From UBA9647 sp049522195 (GTDB lineage: Bacteria; Bacteroidota; Ignavibacteria; UBA10030): 28,374 bases of DNA. The stretch spans positions 1 through 28,374 of the forward strand of contig JBEKOB010000056.1 of NCBI GenBank assembly GCA_049522195.1, given 5' to 3'. Shown here one piece after another: positions 16,000 to 23,869 of the stretch. The translations under genes were made by a program, and so were the position numbers. The notes under the pieces are model-generated. The model was given only the letters and a program-made list of their open reading frames with translations. It made no database searches and was not told the DNA's origin. Within the stretch, counting starts at the first letter, position 1; each line of letters opens with the position of its first letter.

Positions 16000-17159
16000 T
16001 CGATCGGCCCTCCTTCCGGGACTTTCTGTTCGGCGGCGACCTTCTTCTTGACACTCAAATACCTGAAGACGGACAACCCCACGCCGGCAATAAACAACGC
16101 AACCATCGTCATGTTAGGGTCGGTGCTCATGAAGTTAACAACCAGAAGCCCTGAAAACACCACGACCCCTAAGATCATCGAAATGAGCTCCTTCTTGAGC
16201 CGCTTGTCGAGCGGCTTCTTGGCAGGAGTCACGGCAGCAGGCTTCGCTACGACCACCTCCGGTTGGCTTGCCGGAACACCGACGACATTGATGAATATCG
16301 AGTTCAGCGACGGTTCAACGATCTCAAACTTCCTCAGGTTTAGCTTGTCATCGAGTTTCGACAGCAATTCGCGGCTCTTCTTGATGTCGACGAGCTCCAG
16401 CTCTGCGTAATTCTGGTATACGTCAGCCCGCTTCACCATCGGCAATTTCTTCAGGAATTCTCCATCCCCTTCAAACTCGAGTCGCAACGAATTCGTCCCA
16501 TACCTCTGCTTGACGTCCCTCAAGGATCCGCTCAATACCGGCTTCCCTTTGTTGATCAGGCAGATGTTGTCGCACATCTTTTCCACCTGCTCCATCTGAT
16601 GTGTCGAGAAGACGATTGCCACGTTTTGCTGGCGGAGTTCCATCAGAATATCTTTGAGGAGAATCTGGTTAACGGGATCGAGACCGGAGAACGGCTCGTC
16701 AAGAATCAAGAGCTGTGGATTGTGCAGGATGGAAATGATAAGCTGGACTTTTTGCTGATTACCTTTTGATAGTTCTTCCACCTTCCGGAAGGCGCTGTCC
16801 TTGAGCCCGAATCGATCCAGCCATTTGAAAGCAGCTGCTTTCGCTTCGGCGGCATGCATTCCTTTGAGCGAAGCGAAGTACAGAATCGTATTGAGGATCT
16901 TGCTCTTCCGGTACAACCCGCGTTCTTCAGGAAGATAGCCGATGACATTCCACATCGCCGGAGTGAATGGTTTGTCGTCGAATGTAATCGTGCCGCTGTC
17001 AGGCGCGATGATGTTCAGGATGATTCGGATTGCCGTCGTTTTTCCAGCTCCGTTGGGTCCGAGGAGACCGAACAGCTCGCCTCTCTGAACTTCCAACGAA
17101 ACACCGTCAACAGCGACAACAGTCGCGTACGCCTTCCGCAGGTTGGTGACTTTGAGCAT
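15996..17159 (-). CDS. ABC transporter ATP-binding protein with C-terminal membrane extension (NatA-like)
   Basis: Energises the permease encoded next to it. Walker A is GPNGAGKTT (34-42), the signature LSKGNQQKV (130-138), Walker B LLILDEPFSGLDP (150-162), and the H-loop STHQ follows. The NatA-type domain after the core ends near residue 290 (SLNSIFINVVG). Then comes an Ala/Pro/Lys-rich linker (~298-322) and two hydrophobic segments (SMILGVVVFSGLLVVNF and MVALFIAGVGLSVFRYL), giving 387 residues where relatives have about 300. That tail would anchor the ATPase to the membrane. It starts nine bases after asnS. Confidence 0.9.
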   Translation of the reverse strand: MLKVTNLRKAYATVVAVDGVSLEVQRGELFGLLGPNGAGKTTAIRIILNIIAPDSGTITFDDKPFTPAMWNVIGYLPEERGLYRKSKILNTILYFASLKGMHAAEAKAAAFKWLDRFGLKDSAFRKVEELSKGNQQKVQLIISILHNPQLLILDEPFSGLDPVNQILLKDILMELRQQNVAIVFSTHQMEQVEKMCDNICLINKGKPVLSGSLRDVKQRYGTNSLRLEFEGDGEFLKKLPMVKRADVYQNYAELELVDIKKSRELLSKLDDKLNLRKFEIVEPSLNSIFINVVGVPASQPEVVVAKPAAVTPAKKPLDKRLKKELISMILGVVVFSGLLVVNFMSTDPNMTMVALFIAGVGLSVFRYLSVKKKVAAEQKVPEGGPIE

Positions 17160-17168
17160 ATCGGTGCT

Positions 17169-18464
17169 TTATGGGGTTATTCGATAGATCATGCGCGGGA
17201 AAGGAACCGTTTCCCTGACATGATCGAGTCCGCAAATCCACCCGACTGTGCGCTCGACACCAAGGCCGAAGCCTGCGTGCGGCACGGTGCCGAAGCGGCG
17301 AAGATCGAGGTACCACTCGAACGCTTCCTGCGGGAGATTATGTTCTTTGATGCGCTGGAGCAACAGATCGAGATTATCCTCACGCTGACTGCCCCCGATG
17401 ATTTCGCCGTAACCCTCTGGTGCCAGCACGTCGACTGCCAGGGCTACCTTTGGATTCTCGGGGTCGCGTTTCATGTAGAACGCCTTGATTTCCGAAGGAT
17501 ACCGGTGCACCATCACGGGGCGATCGAATTGCTCCGAAATTACGGTCTCATCCGTTCCACCGAGGTCGTTTCCCCATTCGAAAGCAATCCCCTTCGATTG
17601 GAGAATCTTGACAGCTTCATCGTAAGAAATCCTGGGCAACGGCTTCTTCACGTTCTGGAGAAGCGTCGTGTTGCGCTCGAGTACTTTCAATTCAGGTACA
17701 CAATCCTTCAGAACGGTTTGAACGATGTACTCCAGAAACTCCTCGGCGAGTTCCATATCATCGTCCAGATCGTTAAACGCGACTTCCGGTTCAACCATCC
17801 AAAACTCCGTCAGGTGGCGGCGGGTCTTCGATTTCTCAGCTCGGAACGTCGGTCCGAAGCAATACACTTTTCCAAACGCCATCGCACCGGCCTCTGCATA
17901 GAGCTGGCCTGATTGCGTAAGATACGCTTTGCCGAGATCAAAGTATTCCGTTTCGAAAAGCGTAGAGGTTCCTTCGCACGCGGCAGGCGTCAGGATCGGT
18001 GAATCCATGAGCACAAAGCCGCGTCCGTCGTAGAAATCGCGGATCGCTTTGATGATCCGGTGCCTCACACGCATAATCGCGTGTTGCCGGGAGGAACGGA
18101 GCCAGAGATGACGCCGGTCGGCAAGGAACTCGATCCCATGCTCTTTCGGCGTGATAGGGTATTCGTGCGCGATGGAGATGATTCCAACATCGCTCACTTC
18201 CATTTCATATCCACCGGGAGCCCGATCATCCTTCCGGATCTTTCCGGTCATTGAGAAGGAGGACTCTTGCGTAAGTGTGTCAAAGCTCGAAAAAACCTCC
18301 TCACTTACTCCCCCCTTTACCATGACGCCCTGGAGGATTCCGGTCCCATCGCGGAGAAGCAGAAACCGTACTTTGCCGCTCGATCGTTTGTGGTACAACC
18401 AGCCCCGAAGCTGTACCTCTTCACCTACATGCTTGCCAAGATCTTCAATATAAACGCGTTTCAT
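17169..18464 (-). CDS. asnS: Asparaginyl-tRNA synthetase
   Basis: Charges tRNA-Asn with asparagine. The 431-residue class IIb enzyme has an N-terminal OB-fold anticodon domain (VQLRGWLYHKRSSGKVRFLLLRDG), motif 2 (FRAEKSKTRRHLTEFWMVEPE region near 230) and motif 3 (GFGLGVERTVGWICGLDHVRET) near the C-terminus. The GLDHVRE ending and lack of an inserted GAD domain separate it from AspRS. Length is normal. A promoter precedes it, and the ABC pair and nuo genes follow with short gaps, so it may head a very long operon. Confidence 0.97.
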   Translation of the reverse strand: MKRVYIEDLGKHVGEEVQLRGWLYHKRSSGKVRFLLLRDGTGILQGVMVKGGVSEEVFSSFDTLTQESSFSMTGKIRKDDRAPGGYEMEVSDVGIISIAHEYPITPKEHGIEFLADRRHLWLRSSRQHAIMRVRHRIIKAIRDFYDGRGFVLMDSPILTPAACEGTSTLFETEYFDLGKAYLTQSGQLYAEAGAMAFGKVYCFGPTFRAEKSKTRRHLTEFWMVEPEVAFNDLDDDMELAEEFLEYIVQTVLKDCVPELKVLERNTTLLQNVKKPLPRISYDEAVKILQSKGIAFEWGNDLGGTDETVISEQFDRPVMVHRYPSEIKAFYMKRDPENPKVALAVDVLAPEGYGEIIGGSQREDNLDLLLQRIKEHNLPQEAFEWYLDLRRFGTVPHAGFGLGVERTVGWICGLDHVRETVPFPRMIYRITP

Positions 18465-18501
18465 TCTCTTATTTCACCCTTATTGTGCAAAAACTCGGGG
18501 T

Positions 18502-18530
18502 AATATAGTGAAGTAAACCAATATCTTCAA
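18502..18530 (-). promoter_or_regulatory. asnS promoter
   Basis: TTGAAG (18530-18525), exactly 17 bases, TATATT (18507-18502), 37 bases before the asnS ATG. Identical -10 box and spacing to the tRNA-Gly and folB promoters. Confidence 0.7.
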
Positions 18531-18602
18531 ACTATTTTCGAGGTGCAGGGTATGTCGAGGGGACGGATTCCGCTCACAATACATCAAATCCAGCGGAGCC
18601 AT

Positions 18603-18824
18603 TCAGGGGCGCTCGGAAGAATCGTTCGGCAGGTCTTTGAAGTGAGCGTCTTTCACATCACGATAGTCGGGCGGCTGCTCCGTCTTCGCCTGACTCTGGG
18701 GCGGTGGCTCCGGTGGTTTCTTTCGCGCGTCCTGTATCACGTGACGCAGGGCCCCGATAACCACACGGTAGATGAACCAGAACACGAGAGCGTATGCCAG
18801 AAACCGCAGCAGTCCGCGGACCAC
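18603..18824 (-). CDS. Small single-pass membrane protein, unknown function
   Basis: A 73-residue protein with one membrane helix at about residues 5-27 (LLRFLAYALVFWFIYRVVIG), then a basic patch, a Pro-rich stretch (KKPPEPPPQ) and an acidic tail. The GTG start at 18824 has a strong AGGAGG eight bases upstream that overlaps the stop of the kinase gene, indicating translational coupling. Small proteins of this shape are common in Bacteroidota as uncharacterised membrane anchors. I do not recognise a named family with certainty. Confidence 0.65.
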   Translation of the reverse strand: MVRGLLRFLAYALVFWFIYRVVIGALRHVIQDARKKPPEPPPQSQAKTEQPPDYRDVKDAHFKDLPNDSSERP

Positions 18825-18826
18825 GG

Positions 18827-19483
18827 CTATTTCCTCCTGACAGGATTGTAGTATTCCACCGGAGCTTTGTTGGGGCGCAGGATCTGCTCGAGCAGGTCCT
18901 CAAAATCGTCTTTGTTGCCGACGAAATCGATGTCGGTTGCCTTGACGATCAGCAGCGGAGTAGCTTTGTAGCGGAAAAAGAAATAGTTGTAGGCCTCGTT
19001 CAGATCCCGGATATAGTCCTCCGAGATGTTTTCTTCCATCTTGCGTGCGCGGCAGCGGATATTATTCATCAACCGGTCGACACTACACTGGAGATAGACA
19101 ACGAGGTCAGGAGTAGGGACATTCCGCTCGATCGCGGTGAGGAGTGTTTCGTACAGCTTGAGCTCTTCGTCAGCGAGCGTGAGGTAAGCGAAGATTTTGT
19201 CTTTTTCGAAAATGTAGTCAGATATCAGGAAGTCCTGGAAGAGGTCTGCCTGAAAAAGATCCTGCTGTTGTTTGTACCGGCTGAGCAGAAAGAAGATTTG
19301 AGTCTGGAATGCATAATGTTCCGGATCTTCATAGAACTTCGGCAGGAAGGGATTTTCCTCGAATCGCTCGAGGACAAGCCGGGCTCCAAGCCGCTCCGAC
19401 AACATCTGGGCAAGTGTCGTTTTGCCGGCGCCGATGACGCCTTCTATTGCGATATGCCGAATATCGGAAGAAGGGACCTTCAA
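18827..19483 (-). CDS. Deoxynucleoside kinase
   Basis: Phosphorylates deoxynucleosides for salvage. The 218-residue protein has the P-loop GVIGAGKTT (15-23), the ENPFLPKFYEDP and FQTQIFFLLSRYKQ segments of the dNK/dGK/dAK family, SDYIFEKDKIFA in place of the more common DRS motif, and a lid region RCRARKMEENI. Length is normal. Base specificity cannot be read from sequence. The start is a TTG at 19483, immediately after the folK stop, with GGAG six bases upstream; no ATG exists before the P-loop. It is coupled to folK and the small membrane gene. Confidence 0.92.
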   Translation of the reverse strand: MKVPSSDIRHIAIEGVIGAGKTTLAQMLSERLGARLVLERFEENPFLPKFYEDPEHYAFQTQIFFLLSRYKQQQDLFQADLFQDFLISDYIFEKDKIFAYLTLADEELKLYETLLTAIERNVPTPDLVVYLQCSVDRLMNNIRCRARKMEENISEDYIRDLNEAYNYFFFRYKATPLLIVKATDIDFVGNKDDFEDLLEQILRPNKAPVEYYNPVRRK

Positions 19484-19999
19484 TCAATTCTCCACATCAG
19501 AAAAGTGAAGCATGAAAGTTGTCTTTGCGACGTCGCACACGTCGGGGCAGCTTGAAAGCAATTCCCGCAGCGTGCGTTTGCGAAGCGGATCCACGAAGTC
19601 GGGTGCAATATCGGTCAGCGGCGTCAGGACGAACCTGCGCCCGGCAACCTCGGGATGCGGCAGTGTCAACATCGGGCTCTTGACTACCAGATTCCCGATG
19701 TAGATCAGATCAAGATCAATCTCTCTCGGACCCCATTTTTGGGATGGCGTGCGACCGACCACGCGCTCGATCTGTTTAAGGTTTACAAGGATGCTATCGG
19801 GAGAAAGCAGGCTCTCCAATTCCACAGCGGCATTGAGGAACTGCGGCTGATCCTTCTTCCCCACCGGTTCCGTTTCATAGACTGGAGATACAGCCTTGAC
19901 CTTGAACCCTCCGGCATTTCCCAGAGCGTCGACGGCCTTCTGGAGAAATCCCAGCCGGTCTCCGATATTCGAACCCAACGAAACGAATACCCGGCCCAT
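19484..19999 (-). CDS. folK: 6-hydroxymethyl-7,8-dihydropterin pyrophosphokinase
   Basis: Transfers pyrophosphate from ATP to 6-hydroxymethyldihydropterin in folate synthesis. The 171-residue protein has SLGSNIGDRLGFLQKAV near the start, VSPVYETEPVG, QPQFLNAAVEL and the metal-binding KWGPREIDLDLIYIG motif, then LPHPEVAGRRFVLTPL. I choose the ATG at 19999 with GAGG five bases upstream; a GTG one codon earlier (20002) is too close to that site. The ATG overlaps the folB stop codon by one base. Pathway order folB then folK matches the gene order. Confidence 0.95.
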   Translation of the reverse strand: MGRVFVSLGSNIGDRLGFLQKAVDALGNAGGFKVKAVSPVYETEPVGKKDQPQFLNAAVELESLLSPDSILVNLKQIERVVGRTPSQKWGPREIDLDLIYIGNLVVKSPMLTLPHPEVAGRRFVLTPLTDIAPDFVDPLRKRTLRELLSSCPDVCDVAKTTFMLHFSDVEN

Positions 20000-20385
20000 C
20001 ACTTCCTCGCCCGAGCGATCTCCACTTCGACGTAGTCGATCACTCCCTTGACCGGCGCACTTGGTTTGCGGACGCGGACAACAACTTTCTGGACCTTCTT
20101 GAACTCCGCAAGCAACCCGTCGGCTATTGTCTCTGCCAGCGCCTCGATCAACCTGTATTTCTTGCCGAGCACGAGCTGCTTGATGGCATCGTACACGCGC
20201 TCGTAGTTGACGGTTCGTTGCAGGTCGTCCGCGCGCGCACCTCGGACCAAATCAACATGGAGGTCGACGTCTACCTCAAACTTACCGCCGAGGGTCTGCT
20301 CATCCGAGAGAACACCGTGGTAAGCGTAGAAGACGGCATTATGAAGCCTGATAACGTCTTCGGATAGTTTCTTTCGCCGGGGCAC
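19999..20385 (-). CDS. folB: Dihydroneopterin aldolase
   Basis: Cleaves 7,8-dihydroneopterin to hydroxymethyldihydropterin and glycolaldehyde. The 128-residue protein has the family order: NAVFYAYHGVLSDEQTLGGKFEVDVDL near residue 16-42, NYERVYDAIKQLV, and YRLIEALAETIADGLL with the substrate-binding Glu, ending with the catalytic-lysine strand VRVRKPSAPVKG. The start is GTG at 20385 without a clear Shine-Dalgarno sequence. A promoter at 20434-20462 makes it first in its operon. Confidence 0.94.
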   Translation of the reverse strand: MPRRKKLSEDVIRLHNAVFYAYHGVLSDEQTLGGKFEVDVDLHVDLVRGARADDLQRTVNYERVYDAIKQLVLGKKYRLIEALAETIADGLLAEFKKVQKVVVRVRKPSAPVKGVIDYVEVEIARARK

Positions 20386-20433
20386 GAAGGAATGGTATTA
20401 GTTGTGAGTGATAAGCTGCGACAAGCGCCGCAA

Positions 20434-20462
20434 AATATAGATAACCAATGGACAAAAAACAA
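20434..20462 (-). promoter_or_regulatory. folB operon promoter
   Basis: TTGTTT (20462-20457), exactly 17 bases, TATATT (20439-20434), 48 bases before the folB start. Same -10 and spacing as three other promoters in the window. Confidence 0.65.
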
Positions 20463-20493
20463 TCGCAGCGTAACTTCCCTATGCTTTTGCGAT
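20453..20493 (-). terminator. Weak candidate terminator at the end of glnS
   Basis: ATCGC plus AGC pair with GCT plus GCGAT on the minus strand (bulge of three), followed by TTG and six T residues. The hairpin includes the glnS stop codon. The short, bulged stem makes it marginal, and its T-run overlaps the folB -35 box. Confidence 0.3.
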
Positions 20494-22179
20494 CTTTGCC
20501 CAGGTGTCTCGCAATGTGACGGTGCGGTTGAAGACCAGATTTCCTTCTCTCGAATCGTCGTCGACGCAGAAATAACCTAATCGCTCAAACTGAAAGCGAT
20601 TCTGTGGCTTGGCCGAGGCGAGACTCGGTTCGACCTTGCATCCTTTGAGAACTTCGAGTGCGTTCGGGTTGATGAGCTCACGCCAGTTCTCACCTCCGGG
20701 ATCTTCGACGGTGAACAGACGGTCGTAGAGCCGGACTTCGACGTCCAGGGCGTGGGAAGCGGAGACCCAGTGGATCGTCCCTTTGACCTTCCGGGCGCTT
20801 TGCGGTGAACCGCTCTTGGTTTCCGGGTCATATGAGCACCGCAACTCAGTGATCTTGCCCGAAGCGTCTTTCACCACGCTCTCGCATTTGATGATGTACG
20901 CATAGCGCAAACGGACTTCCGATCCTGGCGATAAACGGAAGTACTTCTTTGGAGGATTCTCCATAAAATCATCCTGCTCGATGTACAGGACCTTCGAAAA
21001 TGGGACTCTTCGTGAGCCCATCGAAGCGTCCTCAGGATTATTCACTGCATCGAGCTCTTCGACAAGCCCTTCAGGATAATTTTCAATAACGAGTTTGATA
21101 GGATGCAGAACAGACATGACCCGCGCCGAGCGCTTGTTGAGGTCATTCCGGAGACAATCTTCCAGAAACGCCACATCGACAGGACTATCATTCTTGGACA
21201 CACCAATCCGGTCAGCGAACAGCCGGATTGATTCCGGCGTGAAGCCACGGCGGCGCAGGCCGGAAATTGTCGGCATGCGCGGATCATCCCATCCGCTCAC
21301 GCGCTTCTCCTCCACCAGTTGGAGGAGCTTCCGCTTGCTCATTACCGTGTAGGTCAAGTTCAGGCGGCCGAACTCGATCTGCTGGGGATGATAGATCCCT
21401 AGTTGTTCAACAAACCAGTCATAGAGCGGACGATGATCTTCGAACTCAAGCGTACAGATGGAATGTGTAATTCTCTCAATGGAATCACTCTGACCATGCG
21501 CCCAGTCATACATCGGATAGATGCACCACGTATCGCCCGTGCGATGGTGCGTCGAGCGAAGAATGCGGTACATGACTGGATCGCGCATATTCAGGTTCGG
21601 CGATGCCATGTCAATCTTGGCGCGCAGCGTGCGAGAGCCATCCGGGAAATCCCCCTTGCGCATGTGCTCAAAGAGGTCAAGATTCTCTTCGATGCTGCGA
21701 TTCCGATACGGGCTGTCTTTGCCCGGCTCAGTCAGCGTGCCGCGGTGCTCGCGGACCTGATCAGCATTCAGATCGCAGACGTAGGCCTTTCCTTTCTTGA
21801 TAAGTTGAACGGCATACTCATGCAGCTGCCCAAAATAGTCCGAAGCGTAGAACAACCGATTTTCCCAGTCGAATCCGAGCCAGCGGACATCCTGCTCGAT
21901 CGAATCGACATAGTCCTGTTCTTCCTTTGACGGGTTCGTGTCATCAAAGCGGAGGTTGCAGAATCCCTTGTAATCGCGGGCAAGTCCGAAGTTGAGGCAA
22001 ATGGACTTCGCATGTCCGATGTGAAGATAGCCATTCGGCTCTGGCGGGAATCGCGTGTGAACACGCCCCTGAAATTTGTTCGTCTTCAAATCATCATCGA
22101 TAATCTCTCGAATGAAGTTTTTTCGAACGGGAGGTTCTGCTTGTGATTTGTTCTCTTCAGGATTCTTGTTCATTTCCAT
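20479..22179 (-). CDS. glnS: Glutaminyl-tRNA synthetase
   Basis: Charges tRNA-Gln directly with glutamine. The 566-residue class I enzyme has PPEPNGYLHIGHAKSI (45-60, HIGH at 53-56), the FDDTNPSKE motif, VMSKRK (279-284) as the KMSKS loop, and a C-terminal double beta-barrel anticodon domain. Length is close to E. coli GlnRS. The ATG at 22179 has GGAG seven bases upstream; a second ATG lies two codons later. It follows gltX by 72 bases. Direct charging means the GatCAB route is not required for Gln-tRNA here. Confidence 0.97.
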   Translation of the reverse strand: MEMNKNPEENKSQAEPPVRKNFIREIIDDDLKTNKFQGRVHTRFPPEPNGYLHIGHAKSICLNFGLARDYKGFCNLRFDDTNPSKEEQDYVDSIEQDVRWLGFDWENRLFYASDYFGQLHEYAVQLIKKGKAYVCDLNADQVREHRGTLTEPGKDSPYRNRSIEENLDLFEHMRKGDFPDGSRTLRAKIDMASPNLNMRDPVMYRILRSTHHRTGDTWCIYPMYDWAHGQSDSIERITHSICTLEFEDHRPLYDWFVEQLGIYHPQQIEFGRLNLTYTVMSKRKLLQLVEEKRVSGWDDPRMPTISGLRRRGFTPESIRLFADRIGVSKNDSPVDVAFLEDCLRNDLNKRSARVMSVLHPIKLVIENYPEGLVEELDAVNNPEDASMGSRRVPFSKVLYIEQDDFMENPPKKYFRLSPGSEVRLRYAYIIKCESVVKDASGKITELRCSYDPETKSGSPQSARKVKGTIHWVSASHALDVEVRLYDRLFTVEDPGGENWRELINPNALEVLKGCKVEPSLASAKPQNRFQFERLGYFCVDDDSREGNLVFNRTVTLRDTWAKIAKA

Positions 22180-22231
22180 TCAATTGCTCCGATGTGGGGG
22201 TTGAGACCCTACTCTTTTTTTGCCCTTGACT

Positions 22232-22251
22232 CCCCGATCTGAAGATCGGGG
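22232..22251. repeat. REP-like 20-bp hairpin, copy 2
   Basis: A perfect 8-9-bp palindromic stem CCCCGATC/GATCGGGG around TGAA (TTCA on the minus strand), abutting the gltX stop codon. The A-run after it is on the wrong strand to make a minus-strand terminator. Related to the hairpin at 14727. Confidence 0.55.
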
Positions 22252-23703
22252 CTACCGCAGTTTCTGGATTGCAGCGTGTATTCGGCGAATCACTTCATCT
22301 TTTCCCAGGATGATCAGTATGTCATACAGCCCTGGACCTGCTCCCATGCCTGACACTGCCAGGCGAAGCGGATGGATGAGATCGCTTTGCTTCACATTCA
22401 ACTCTTCCGCCACCAGATGCAGCGCAGCTTCGTAGTCTTCCTTCACCGGCGAAGTCAAGCCGGTAAACTTGTCGGCGAGCAGCTGCAGTTGTTGATGAGA
22501 CTCCGGCTTCCATCGTTTTTTTACGACATCCGGATCGTAGTGATCCGGGGCCTGATAGAAGTAAGGGCATTTCTCCACAAAGTCCTTGATGAATGACGCC
22601 CGCTCCCGCATCGCGGTGATGACACTTATAAGATATTGATCGGCAAACTTTGTACCCGCGAAGGAGGAACCTGCCAGATATTCCCTCAGCATCCCAAGGA
22701 CTTCTCCGTCGGGCTTCTTTCGAAGATGCTGGAAGTTCAACCAGTCGAGTTTTTCGACATTGAATACTGCCCCAGATTTCCCGACGCGCTCAAGTGTGAA
22801 TTCTTTGATCAGCTCATCCATCATGAATATTTCACGTTCATCACCCGGGTTCCAACCAAGGAAAGCGATGAAGTTGATAATCGCTTCTTTGAGGTATCCT
22901 TTCGCGCGGTAGTCCTCGACAGCCACATCGCCTTGCCGCTTGCTGAGCTTGCTCTTGTCTGGATTCAACAAGAGCGGAAGGTGCGCGAACTTAGGCAACT
23001 CCCAGCCAAAAAACTGATAGAGCAGGATGTGCTTGGGTGTACTGGGAAGCCACTCTTCTCCCCTGATCACATGACTGATCTCCATCAAATGATCGTCGAC
23101 CACCACTGCGAGGTGATACGTAGGAAATCCGTCCGATTTCAGCAGAACTTGATCATCCAGAACGTCATACGCTATCGACACATCACCACGGATCAGATCG
23201 TTGAACGTCAGCTCTCCGCTCAGCGGGACCTTCATTCTGATGACATTTCTTTCGCCGCTGCGCAACCGGCTCTCGACCTCGTCCTTGTTCAGGTCGCGAC
23301 AGTGTCGATCATATGTGGCACGCTCCTTGGCTGCAGTTTGGCGGGCGCGAAGTTCTTCAAGACGTTCCGGAGAGCAGAAGCAATGGTACGCCTTCCCTTT
23401 CTCCACAAGCTCTTTTGCGTGATGATGGTAGATGTCAAGCCGCTGGGACTGTATGTACGGACCAAACGGGCCAGGACGATCAGGACCCTCGTCATAGTGA
23501 ACTCCTGCCCAACCGAGGGTTGATATGAGGTTTTCCATCGCCCCTTCCACCCTTCGGGCCCGGTCTGTGTCCTCAATCCGAAGAATGAGTTTACCCCCGC
23601 TGCGCTGGGCAAAAAGGTAGTTGTAGAGTGCAGTCCGCAGACCACCTACGTGAAGATATCCTGTTGGGCTCGGAGCGAACCTGACTCTTACTTGACTGCT
23701 CAT
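22252..23703 (-). CDS. gltX: Glutamyl-tRNA synthetase
   Basis: Charges tRNA-Glu, feeding translation and C5 tetrapyrrole synthesis. The 483-residue class I enzyme has FAPSPTGYLHVGGLRTAL (9-26), the ATP loop KLSKR (252-256), IEDTDR (43-48) and a Cys108-x-Cys110...Tyr131...Cys135 cluster like the zinc site of E. coli GluRS. An all-helical anticodon domain follows, as in the bacterial type. The ATG at 23703 lacks a strong Shine-Dalgarno sequence. A terminator ends upstream transcription 26 bases earlier, but I see no clear promoter. Confidence 0.97.
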   Translation of the reverse strand: MSSQVRVRFAPSPTGYLHVGGLRTALYNYLFAQRSGGKLILRIEDTDRARRVEGAMENLISTLGWAGVHYDEGPDRPGPFGPYIQSQRLDIYHHHAKELVEKGKAYHCFCSPERLEELRARQTAAKERATYDRHCRDLNKDEVESRLRSGERNVIRMKVPLSGELTFNDLIRGDVSIAYDVLDDQVLLKSDGFPTYHLAVVVDDHLMEISHVIRGEEWLPSTPKHILLYQFFGWELPKFAHLPLLLNPDKSKLSKRQGDVAVEDYRAKGYLKEAIINFIAFLGWNPGDEREIFMMDELIKEFTLERVGKSGAVFNVEKLDWLNFQHLRKKPDGEVLGMLREYLAGSSFAGTKFADQYLISVITAMRERASFIKDFVEKCPYFYQAPDHYDPDVVKKRWKPESHQQLQLLADKFTGLTSPVKEDYEAALHLVAEELNVKQSDLIHPLRLAVSGMGAGPGLYDILIILGKDEVIRRIHAAIQKLR

Positions 23704-23729
23704 CCGATAGCGACCTAGTTATACGATAC

Positions 23730-23759
23730 AAAAAAAGCGTCCGTAGTTGCTTTGGACGC
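23730..23759 (-). terminator. Rho-independent terminator after the arabinofuranosidase gene
   Basis: Minus-strand stem GCGTCC pairing with GGACGC (23759-23754 with 23742-23737), 11-base loop, then seven T residues. It isolates the accessory block from gltX. Confidence 0.85.
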
Positions 23760-23869
23760 CTCCCTTCCGGGCATTTCACTACGATCCTTCATCAAGAAGA
23801 TAGTAAATGACCGGCCAAATTGCAAAGCGTAGTGCTTCTCAAAAACCCTGATGTTGTCGTTTTCGATTT

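Noticed and set aside
14758..17159. ABC genes as part of a sodium-pumping system with nhaD and nuo
   Set aside because: NatAB resemblance is tempting, but the NatA/NatB-like group includes many exporters with other or unknown substrates, and position alone does not support sodium export.
22636..23523. 295-codon plus-strand open frame opposite gltX
   Set aside because: Antisense shadow; gltX has full motifs and the plus frame has none. The same holds for 16854-17912 opposite asnS and the ABC ATPase, and 6783-7619 opposite nnr and nuoN.
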